Notes under the pieces: model-generated | Database searches by the model: none | What the model was told of the DNA's origin: nothing | The model's input: the letters and a program-made list of their open reading frames with translations, nothing else | Position numbers and translations under genes: made by a program | Shown here: piece after piece, positions 61,801-64,000 of the stretch | Layout of the letters: each line of letters opens with the position of its first letter | Position numbering within the stretch: position 1 is the stretch's first letter | NCBI RefSeq assembly: GCF_000003815.2 | Contig: NC_049980.1 | Coordinates: forward strand, 31,965,779-32,029,778 | Source: Branchiostoma floridae | Lineage: Eukaryota > Chordata > Leptocardii > Amphioxiformes > Branchiostomatidae | DNA length: 64,000 nt | Direction: 5' to 3'

Positions 61801-64000
61801 ACATTGCTATGTTGTTTGTTGTATGATTATATTGCTTGCTAGACGTATATAGTTGCTAAGACCTTTTTCCTGATTGAAATCACATGGAACGTCAGTTTTT
61901 TTCTCATTTTTTCCCTGTTAGGCCATGTTGATTTGATTATATGGATGACATCCGCGCTCGCACCAAATTTTGGCCGTTTCCAAAAAAAAGTTTTCGACCA
62001 CACAATAAATTGTGCAAATCAGCTGTGAAATGAGCACAAATATTCCGTAGATTGAAAAAAAAAGTATCAGAAAACAGATAACTAATGTCATAGAATGCCA
62101 AAATAAATCTAAAGTCAAAGAATAAGATAGAAAGAATAGAATAAGAAAGGACAGAAAGAAAAAATCTATTGTTGGTAGGAGGAGGTACCAGTATACTCAG
62201 GTATACATGTAGGTCCCGTTCAGGTCCAGAGGATCATTTCCAGGTCCGGACCTGAACTTGGACCTGATTTTCTGTGGAAACTTCATAACTGGCAATGCTC
62301 AAAACAATGGTAATTGGTCAATTTTGCCACAAAGGAATCTGTTTGATGGATTATTGGACTCCCACCGGCATTTTAAAATCCCATCTCCATGTAATAAAGG
62401 CTAACTGTCTCTGTACCTTTGACTGTAGAAACTTGGTACGATTGACTATAAACTCTACTTGACTTCGCTCTTGTTGTCTTCTTGGCCCCCGGTAAGACCC
62501 CAAATGCCTGCCGACATAGTGTGTCCATTTTGTAATTGGCGAAACCTGTTCCTCTAATTTTTTTTCAGGTCTGTTTTTTCGGATTGGTCCAAGACGAAAA
62601 AAATGTTTTGCACCCGTATGATGTACAGGACCTTACACCTAACTGTTGGTATACTATACTATGTTTTTTAGTCCTATGTTCAACCTTCCTGGCCACTTAG
62701 ATTTCATACAGAAGGCAACTTTTTTTTGGCCAAACTTTTTTTTATTCGCTCGCTCGCATCAGTTTTGTAGTTCCCAGAGGATGTCATCCAAATAATCAAA
62801 TGAACATGGCCTTACTGACCACGCAGCGAATGAGGTTCTAAGGTCACAATATCTCAAGATGATAAAGAAATATGTGGAAGAATTACACAGTAGTGACGAC
62901 ATCTCTAAGCTTTGTGTGTACCCTGACATTCTGTGTATCATTCGATAGTTGAGCATATTTAAGCTGGCCTTGAATTATATTACAGTAAATTCAAGGCCAT
63001 CAGGCGTTGTACAAAGTCCACAAGCTGGTTTGAAATCAACCATTTACACCCTTAAGCGTTTACCATATCTACCTTAGACCTTCCAGGCTGGTGGCGTGGA
63101 TATCTTCTTGATGGCTGTTGAAGAAAGTCTGGGTGACCTTCATCGCCTTCAGATCTGGCACGACAACCAGGGCGGCGACGACAGGGCCTGGAAGCTAGAT
63201 AAAGTCATCGTGAGAGATCTGCAGTCAGAAGATACGTGAGTACAATTGAGATATGATTTATAAGTGCAGTTTTCAATAACGTTTACGGAATGCATTATTT
63301 GCACGTACAAGTTAGAAATAATGAAAATAACATGTTTACCTGTCCAGTCCATGTAAAGTTCAAGTACAACTCAAACCTGTACAAGTGATCACCTCAACAC
63401 TCAATGTGATCATATTTTTCGTAGTCCCTTAGTTAATATCTCCCATTGACACAAGCATTAAGCATTAAGAATCCCGCCCTAGGTGACCACCTGTCCACAT
63501 GGACCAGATTTTATCGGTCCCTGAGTGGTCGTTTACAACTGTTTTGACGTACATTGAATTCAAAGCTTTTTGTTTTGTTTTTGATATACAGAAACAGCTT
63601 TCTCTGTAACCATTGGCTGTCACTGGACCGCGGGGACAGTAGAATCAACCGGATTCTTCCTGCTTCAACAGAGCATGATCTGTCGTCCTTCCACCTTTTC
63701 ACTACAAAGGCAACCGGCGATTTTAGAAATGAGCACATCTGGCTCTCGACCCTATTCTGCCCCAGTGGAAGCCATTTCAGTAAGGTCCAACGTCTCTCCT
63801 GTGGACTGTGTATTATCTACACCACTATGATTGCCAACGCCATGTGGTACAAAACGGAAAACAATGTGGAGCAGACGACAGTGGTGAATCTTGGGATAGT
63901 TTCCTTCACCCTCCATGAGTTGTACGTCAGCACGATGACGTCATTGTGTGTCCTCCCGGTGAACGTGCTTCTCATCCAGCTCTTCAACCGGTGCAAAGAA
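31743..64000 (+). CDS. Lectin-rich polycystin-1 family gene (REJ-GPS-PLAT), 5' part, exons P1-P44
   Basis: I trace 44 exons with GT-AG borders: P1 31743-31833; P2-P8 up to 40846; P9-P11 (CTLD) 41234-42581; P12-P13 43605-45130; P14-P44 45735-64000 (ranges in the block entries). They give about 2,710 codons. Most junctions are phase 1, typical of shuffled extracellular modules. Order: signal peptide, PAN-like, LCCL, CUB-like, CTLD, F5/8C, uncharacterised module, trefoil, fucolectin-type modules, second CTLD, PAN, ricin-B-like, FN3 repeats, Ser/Thr and acidic linker, REJ/GAIN-like region, GPS, TM1, PLAT, TM2, TM3. The tail HIWLSTLFCPSGSHFSKVQR is a hallmark of the polycystin-1/PKD1L/PKDREJ family. 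Expected: surface protein, autocleaved at the GPS, possibly partnered with a TRPP channel. Oddities: TAG in P7 and a phase break at P11/P12. It could be two fused gene models, but no internal start or terminator argues for that. Confidence 0.82.
32757..32875. mobile_element. Inverted-repeat element, Penelope-like ends
   Basis: TATCCGTACACAAAATAAAG at the left is inverted as CTTTATTTTGTGTACGGATA at the right. The loop carries GATTTCGATCAGTCCTCTGATCC. It lies in intron P1. Confidence 0.65.
33265..33637 (-). mobile_element. LINE 3' end, antisense, up to exon P2
   Basis: TTTGTTTGTTTGTTTGAACC, CCTGCAAGCCGCTTTTCATT and CATACATGGTACAAAAC match the 3' UTR at 9340-9540. On the minus strand next to P2 a decayed polyprotein end is suggested (KDAYRGLLLRLFDF). 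Confidence 0.6.
33638..33868 (+). CDS. P2: PAN/apple-like cysteine module
   Basis: About 77 residues with CAHLCTASGSCGAFVHVPG and CTLKQACPTP. The C-x3-C-x5-C-x-F spacing and the later Cys pair suit a PAN/apple-type fold that binds protein or glycan. The 31 bp before the acceptor (33636-33637) may still be LINE-derived. Confidence 0.7.
34421..34530. mobile_element. MITE family A, compact copy
   Basis: AAACGCCAAATAGCAGTTAC with CAAGCCACTGG is inverted as CCAGTTGCTTGAGTAGC and CTATTTGGCGTATCTT, with a short loop of TTTTGGACCTTTTCCAAAA. Near-perfect hairpin of about 105 bp in intron P2. Confidence 0.85.
34617..36717 (+). CDS. P3-P5: LCCL domain
   Basis: Exons 34617-34677, 35902-35968 and 36578-36717. 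P4 encodes VCPPGCASVATPIYGDGMYS and P5 SPVCKAAVHHGWIRDELGG. This is the LCCL (Limulus factor C, Coch, Lgl1) signature, with its CPPGC, YG-x-G-x-Y and C-x-AA-x-H-x-G elements. The phases 1/2/0/2 are consistent. Confidence 0.88.
34700..34803. mobile_element. Short element with TAATCTCCAAGCA arms
   Basis: TAATCTCCAAGCAGACTC at the left, TGCTTGGAGATTATAG at the right. A diverged relative of MITE family C in intron P3. Confidence 0.6.
35328..35412 (+). repeat. 20-bp tandem repeat (4 copies)
   Basis: TATATTGCACTTAAACAAGA repeated about four times with single-base changes. It is followed from 35520 to 35860 by degenerate TTTAAATAATTT-type AT-rich sequence. All within intron P3. Confidence 0.85.
36903..36934 (+). 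repeat. G-rich tract in intron P5
   Basis: GGGTGGGGGTGGGGG followed by a long G run and TAGGGGG. Four G-runs in a row can form a G-quadruplex. Length is uncertain in assembly. Confidence 0.85.
37169..40846 (+). CDS. P6-P8: CUB-like segment with in-frame TAG in P7
   Basis: Exons 37169-37209, 37979-38142 and 40675-40846. Sequence such as GCDSVITASSRSREFYSNSP, CKLYIIGNPGGGMIAPKF and SFSLSGGDELE resembles a divergent CUB fold (SP-x-Y, C-x-I, F-x-L, D-x-L-E). The frame carries TAG at 38053-38055 between DKDS and CKLYI, while the flanking phases fit. The P7 donor (GTCAGT) is weak. A dead LINE fills the intron before P8. Confidence 0.6.
38640..40600 (+). pseudogene. Degenerate non-LTR (LINE) retrotransposon in polycystin-like intron
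   Basis: Encodes a reverse transcriptase with NLPNGKAVGSDGISNEHL, DNYRPIAIASALSKVLEAVL, HQFGFKRGHG, ACFLDASKAFDRV, SNGVRQGSLLSPLLFNAYID and the catalytic FYADDM (39822-39839). The frame is broken by a TGA at 39681-39683, a stop at 39960 and at least two frameshifts. More distal polyprotein continues at 39970-40485, and an AATAAAG-rich tail ends near 40600. Same strand as the host gene. It resembles the CR1/jockey group in general layout; I did not assign a clade. Confidence 0.9.
41234..42581 (+). CDS. P9-P11: C-type lectin domain 1 (three exons)
   Basis: Exons 41234-41338, 41955-42058 and 42395-42581. The domain runs from HCPFGWRAWGDSCYYFGRSD through AHVVEINSEAEQEIL and YWVGLRYSQ to GFQWTTQHCGLGARVVCETD, with the canonical Cys pattern and a WVGL motif. 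No EPN or QPD sugar-binding tripeptide is visible, so calcium-dependent sugar binding is doubtful. Introns split the domain, unlike the single-exon CTLD at P19. Confidence 0.88.
41505..41690 (+). mobile_element. Palindromic repeat with CCAATCA arms (copy 2)
   Basis: GTCAGCCAATCAGTAGCCCA, AGTTGGAGGGGAAGTCACCA and GACGTGATTGGCTAGCAAC form inverted arms. It matches, in reverse orientation, the copy at 28412-28565. It lies in the intron between P9 and P10. Confidence 0.6.
42672..42930 (-). mobile_element. LINE 3' UTR fragment, antisense
   Basis: GTTTGTTTGTTTGAGACTTT and CAAGCCGTTTTTCATTGAGG match the 3' end blocks at 9340 and 33265. It lies in the intron between P11 and P12, where an exon appears to be missing. 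Confidence 0.65.
42928..43470. repeat. Region bounded by C15 and C21 homopolymers
   Basis: C15 at 42948-42962 and C21 at 43443-43463. Both are preceded by a GATCTC motif and flanked by a CCGGTGT sequence, suggesting the two edges of one repeat. Between them lie 24-bp repeats of AATTCTACACATGAAAT (43233-43274). Confidence 0.7.
43605..45130 (+). CDS. P12-P13: F5/8 type C (discoidin) domain, N-terminal part not found
   Basis: Exons 43605-43827 and 44971-45130. P12 carries KAYSLQFSDDGGVYNDHGSS, the YS-DDG hallmark of F5/8C domains. P13 carries VYQANSDAGTVVRTFIQPRL and ends in VRVLECQ, the classical C-terminal strand with its Cys. The first third of the domain, with its N-terminal Cys and LG strand, is absent. 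P11 ends in phase 1 but P12 needs phase 2, so an exon is missing, lost or unrecognised between them. Confidence 0.75.
44104..44312. mobile_element. MITE family B copy
   Basis: The left end TTTAGTTCACCTTTATCCGC is inverted as ACGGATAAAGATGAACCAGC. The internal GGATATCAAGGCGATGGACG matches the other copies. It lies in the intron between P12 and P13. Confidence 0.75.
44459..44622. mobile_element. MITE family C copy (CTCCAAG...GGTATCAAAGCTGGCCA)
   Basis: The left arm CTCCAAGTAGACCCTGCGGT, with GATGGTATCAAAGCTGGCCA, pairs with the right arm GGCCAGCTTTGATACTATCT and GGTCTGCTTGGAGA. It is an almost complete palindrome of about 165 bp. A second copy lies at 48343-48525, and a shorter relative at 34700-34803. 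Confidence 0.8.
45286..45733 (+). repeat. (CA)n and (ATTC)n microsatellites ending at the P14 acceptor
   Basis: A CA-rich tract (45291-45385) is followed by about 300 bp of ATTC tetranucleotides with short CCTT and CATC variants. The last repeat runs straight into CACAG, the acceptor of P14 at 45734. The pyrimidine-rich tract of this splice site is therefore the microsatellite itself. Confidence 0.95.
45735..46028 (+). CDS. P14: uncharacterised 97-residue module
   Basis: Encodes PGNVLGVFNMGPKLAFIPAH, CTKFHSRMASLSEFQAAFHA and GSWIAWLTDQTGRYI, ending VWCMQPMSE. I do not recognise the family. The MASLSEFQAA...W-x-AWL-x-D layout faintly recalls Link-type folds, but with only two cysteines. Symmetric phase 1-1 makes it a movable module. 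Confidence 0.65.
46029..46295 (+). repeat. GTAAGT-type hexanucleotide satellite at the P14 donor
   Basis: The P14 donor GTAAGT begins a ~265-bp tract of degenerate GTAAGT / GTATAA / GTGTAA hexamers, interspersed with ATTTTCAGTGTAA blocks. The tract thus contains many copies of consensus-like 5' splice sites and several TTTTCAG acceptor-like motifs. Confidence 0.85.
46876..47007 (+). CDS. P15: trefoil (P-type) domain
   Basis: Encodes LGCSTPLVARQPCAWDDVTP and QECELHGCCWDPYPGYPACF. The six-cysteine trefoil pattern with the CCWD motif is complete in one phase 1-1 exon. Confidence 0.9.
47308..47514. mobile_element. MITE family B copy
   Basis: The left end GTTAGTTCACCTTCATTTGC is inverted as CCAGATAAAGGTGAACTAGC. 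The internal GGATATCAAGTCGACAGATGG is shared with the other copies. It sits 42 bp upstream of the P16 acceptor. Confidence 0.75.
47557..47712 (+). CDS. P16: N-terminal half of a fucolectin/F5-8C-type module
   Basis: Encodes GTNIALGKRTHQSTT, then WHGIDGV. This is the opening strand of the fucolectin (FTP) or discoidin fold: N-[IL]-A-L-G-K, then xxxIDG. The domain then stops, because P17 opens again with the same motif. P16 is therefore a half-domain exon, phase 1-1. Confidence 0.75.
48343..48525. mobile_element. MITE family C copy
   Basis: CTTCAACGTAATCTCCAAGC at the left is inverted as GCTTGGAGGTTACTTCAACG at the right, with inner ATAGTATCAAAAGCTGGC and CATCTTTGATACTATCTT arms. It ends about 50 bp before the P17 acceptor. 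Confidence 0.8.
48578..49098 (+). CDS. P17-P18: complete fucolectin-type (FTP) lectin domain
   Basis: Exons 48578-48761 and 48857-49098. P17 gives VNVAVGKTAFQTSTA, GLAVDGNTDTNHYAGSC and WWVDLGESYVVDR. P18 gives VVIFNRQDCCAERLNPFNIH, GMRGRYVSVRAPGS and CEVQVFP. NRQDCCAER keeps the R-x-D-x4-R part of the fucose-binding motif, but the usual His after the SCT segment is Ala here (SCTA). Fucose affinity is uncertain. Confidence 0.87.
49425..49796 (+). CDS. P19: C-type lectin domain 2 (single exon)
   Basis: 124 residues from CPIAGYVDFNGVCYKSFTEQ through RWFGLAKSNGQWIFEDGQPL and SNWRSAGGGQGGCAGF to GCSNLRGFICQ. The full CTLD Cys set is present in one phase 1-1 exon. The WIFEDG and FSNW motifs are canonical. 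No EPN or QPD is seen. Confidence 0.9.
49833..49935 (+). mobile_element. Fragment of the CCATGTTGATTTGATTATATGG transposon
   Basis: CCATGTTGATTTGATTATAT followed by GGATGATATCC matches the terminus of the element at 61919-62820. Similar ends are seen at 47915-47945 and 3618-3640. Confidence 0.55.
50080..50376 (+). CDS. P20: C-terminal part of a fucolectin-type module
   Basis: Starts at HWWHVDLDRQWAIDRVTVV and runs to IHIGDNGQNVSANPQCG, GIRGRYVGIRL and FSELEVYP. It matches the last two thirds of the P17-P18 domain. The opening NLALGK strand is missing, and the intron before it (49797-50079) shows no candidate exon. Confidence 0.8.
50385..50500. mobile_element. Partial MITE family B copy
   Basis: TTTTTACCTTTATTCTCGGT, TAACCTATACCC and GGTATATCAAATCGAAGGAC correspond to the left half of the family-B element. 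It directly follows the P20 donor. The right half is missing. Confidence 0.5.
50774..51659 (+). CDS. P21-P22: galactose-binding-like beta-sandwich module
   Basis: Exons 50774-51051 and 51485-51659. Sequence such as VGSWVQLKFDGYYFINRAKI, RTMRLTFDDGSYED and DSVKMTVLTTYAASTSGFIE has the strand order and F-x-DG pattern of discoidin-like sandwiches without the usual Cys pair. I would not name a narrower family. Confidence 0.6.
51807..52070 (+). CDS. P23: PAN/apple domain
   Basis: Encodes LSLADCAIRCLEEPTFFCQS, FQYEAGIRHCEMFGW and SVSYFERNF. The C-x3-C-x6-C-x-SF-x-Y...C pattern with the closing YFER strand is a standard PAN_1 signature. Phase 1-1. Confidence 0.85.
52246..52662 (+). CDS. P24: ricin-B-like module
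   Basis: 138 residues with NHWLHTAEGTLRNGETSQCL, LLADNVVITAACSP and LSWRVLGREVCFDNRDGVVE, then LVNCSD. The W...GTLRN...QCL and C-x-(14-20)-C repeats suggest part of a beta-trefoil lectin of the ricin-B type. The QxW triplet is not clear. An N-terminal MTCSCMYANSATRVPQIGPC segment may be separate. Confidence 0.5.
53013..54353 (+). CDS. P25-P26: split FN3-like domain
   Basis: Exons 53013-53118 (GILVEEVGPGAVSAHWNVSD) and 54169-54353 (TTSWNVSWDTDFFNFTHLEL, VSYLLEVYLM). Together they show the W-x-V strand pattern of FN3. The phase 2 junction is consistent. The intron contains the 426-N gap and a Penelope-like element, so an extra exon in the gap cannot be excluded. Confidence 0.6.
53340..54035. 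mobile_element. Penelope-like element ends flanking an assembly gap
   Basis: The left flank CACTGAATAAAGATACTCTT...CAGTGATTTATTCTCACCGACGTTT is the inverted copy of the right flank AAACGTCGGTGAGAATAAAT...CACTGGTTGTGTAAAAAGAG. The right flank also carries GAAGAAGGTGACAGCCGGTC before ACCGAAACGTCGG. The gap at 53408-53833 hides the centre. Confidence 0.6.
53408..53833. other. Assembly gap (426 N)
   Basis: 426 Ns in the intron between P25 and P26, between inverted repeat arms. The inverted arms probably caused the assembly failure. Confidence 0.99.
54772..55567 (+). CDS. P27-P28: two FN3 domains
   Basis: P27 (54772-55035) encodes TVSLVTDDGFYVTWNVTSSL and ELLPGVEYNVSVRAITTV. P28 (55298-55567) encodes PRDFRAVTVTDRSATLVWAA and LTGLAPLQPYVARLYAVGH. 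Each is a single phase 1-1 exon with the FN3 W, L-x-P-x-x-x-Y-x-V and A-V signatures. Confidence 0.88.
55125..55205. mobile_element. Decayed MITE family A piece
   Basis: GGTACTGGATGCTACCAGAA and later GCTTGAGTAACTGCTATTCC echo the two arms of family A. Weak match. Confidence 0.35.
56069..57090 (+). CDS. P29-P32: Ser/Thr-rich and acidic linker
   Basis: Exons 56069-56137, 56463-56540, 56700-56855 and 57029-57090. They encode a mucin-like STGVSSTEPT / ATSASTPARSTTE stretch, then a strongly acidic stretch with DNEELSEDGFGGFGPPPSDE and DAETD. No fold is expected. The linker likely holds the lectin modules away from the GAIN-like region, and O-glycosylation is plausible. Confidence 0.7.
57568..60278 (+). 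CDS. P33-P39: REJ/GAIN-like juxtamembrane region
   Basis: Exons 57568-57690, 57849-57905, 58172-58303, 58589-58676, 58829-58971, 59188-59430 and 59807-60278. Helical segments such as LAGEMKS, CKEAFDILTIASERLRTA and RKILNDMAELLRRELRPGGP precede beta-rich sequence (IRIDTDSLSLQVQKIRGKDL; VISFHDNPFTWGNNSNI). The helix-then-sandwich order is that of the GAIN region upstream of the GPS in polycystin-1 and adhesion GPCRs. Confidence 0.75.
60586..61334 (+). CDS. P40-P41: GPS autoproteolysis motif and TM1
   Basis: P40 (60586-60758) encodes LSCRYWAEDTESWLPKGCK. P41 (61104-61334) encodes VCACNHMTAFGAGFVTAPNT followed by the hydrophobic span AGVFATVLTTLALYFVGIIF and RRVDK. The four-Cys, two-Trp GPS pattern is complete. 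Cleavage would be expected between Met and Thr of HMT. Confidence 0.9.
61610..63235 (+). CDS. P42-P43: PLAT/LH2 domain
   Basis: Exons 61610-61777 and 63087-63235. They encode YYYKMTVYTSHGRGSGTKSN, VAFSLFGDSGSTGVRVF, then LHRLQIWHDNQGGDDRAWKL and DKVIVRDLQ. The GRGSGT, GD-S-G and WHDN motifs are the PLAT signature of polycystin-1-family first intracellular loops. A 900-bp transposon sits in the intron between them. Confidence 0.92.
61919..62820. mobile_element. ~900-bp DNA transposon relic with 35-bp inverted ends
   Basis: The left end TTAGGCCATGTTGATTTGAT, continuing TATATGGATGACATCC, is inverted at the right as GGATGTCATCCAAATAATCA and AATGAACATGGCCTTA. Inside is a GGTCCGGACCTGAA fragment (62190-62280) from another family. 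No transposase is readable. Confidence 0.8.
63355..63540. mobile_element. Second copy of the GTGACCACCTGTCCACAT repeat
   Basis: CTCAAACCTGTACAAGTGAT, CCCATTGACACAAGCATTAA and GTGACCACCTGTCCACATGG occur in the same order as at 19874-20060. It lies in the intron between P43 and P44. Confidence 0.65.
63592..64000 (+). CDS. P44: end of PLAT, TM2 and TM3 (runs off window)
   Basis: 136 codons. They encode FLCNHWLSLDRGDSRINR and the family hallmark HIWLSTLFCPSGSHFSKVQR, then the hydrophobic span LSCGLCIIYTTMIANAMWY and a second span VNLGIVSFTLHELYVSTMTS...LPVNVLLIQLF. These equal TM2 and TM3 of the 11-helix polycystin-1 topology. The remaining helices lie beyond the window. Confidence 0.9.

Overview
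The window looks like nuclear DNA of a cephalochordate, most likely an amphioxus (Branchiostoma). This is inferred from three things: deuterostome genes with dense small exons and GT-AG introns, many short palindromic transposon relics, and a secreted/membrane gene built from shuffled lectin-type exons. I ran no database search. There are three assembly gaps (4036-4135, 4892-5067, 53408-53833). No prokaryotic feature, CRISPR array, rRNA or convincing tRNA gene was seen.

Layout. (1) 75-12493, plus strand: 15 exons of a KIF24-type kinesin-13 relative, with motor domain and C-terminal tail; its N-terminus lies left of the window. (2) 17977-24308, minus strand: complete UBAP1, an ESCRT-I subunit with UMA and tandem UBA regions, 9 coding exons, 555 codons, plus a predicted 5' non-coding exon at 25308-25430. 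KIF24 and UBAP1 are tail-to-tail, the arrangement I recall from human 9p13. (3) 25977-28327, plus strand: mevalonate diphosphate decarboxylase (MVD) in two exons, divergent from UBAP1 across a short shared promoter region. (4) 28328-31742: gene-poor DNA with LINE and SINE debris. (5) 31743-64000+, plus strand: one very large polycystin-1-family gene. I trace 44 exons and about 2,700 codons, and it runs off the right edge. Its ectodomain carries PAN/apple, LCCL, CUB-like, two C-type lectin, F5/8C and fucolectin-type, trefoil, ricin-B-like and FN3 modules. REJ/GAIN-like sequence, a GPS motif, TM1, PLAT and TM2-3 follow.

I numbered exons K1-K15 (KIF24), U1-U9 (UBAP1), M1-M2 (MVD) and P1-P44 (polycystin-like). 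The K, U and M models are phase-consistent at every junction. The P model is consistent everywhere except P11/P12, and P7 carries one in-frame TAG.

The genes do not form a pathway. KIF24 acts at centrioles, UBAP1 in endosomal sorting and MVD in sterol/isoprenoid synthesis. The polycystin-like protein is a predicted cell-surface receptor or channel-like protein. The most unusual signals are a threefold copy of the kinesin P-loop exon, a 64-bp minisatellite made from the UBAP1 stop-codon region, microsatellites touching both splice sites of one polycystin exon, and the lectin-rich polycystin architecture with half-domains and an internal stop codon.
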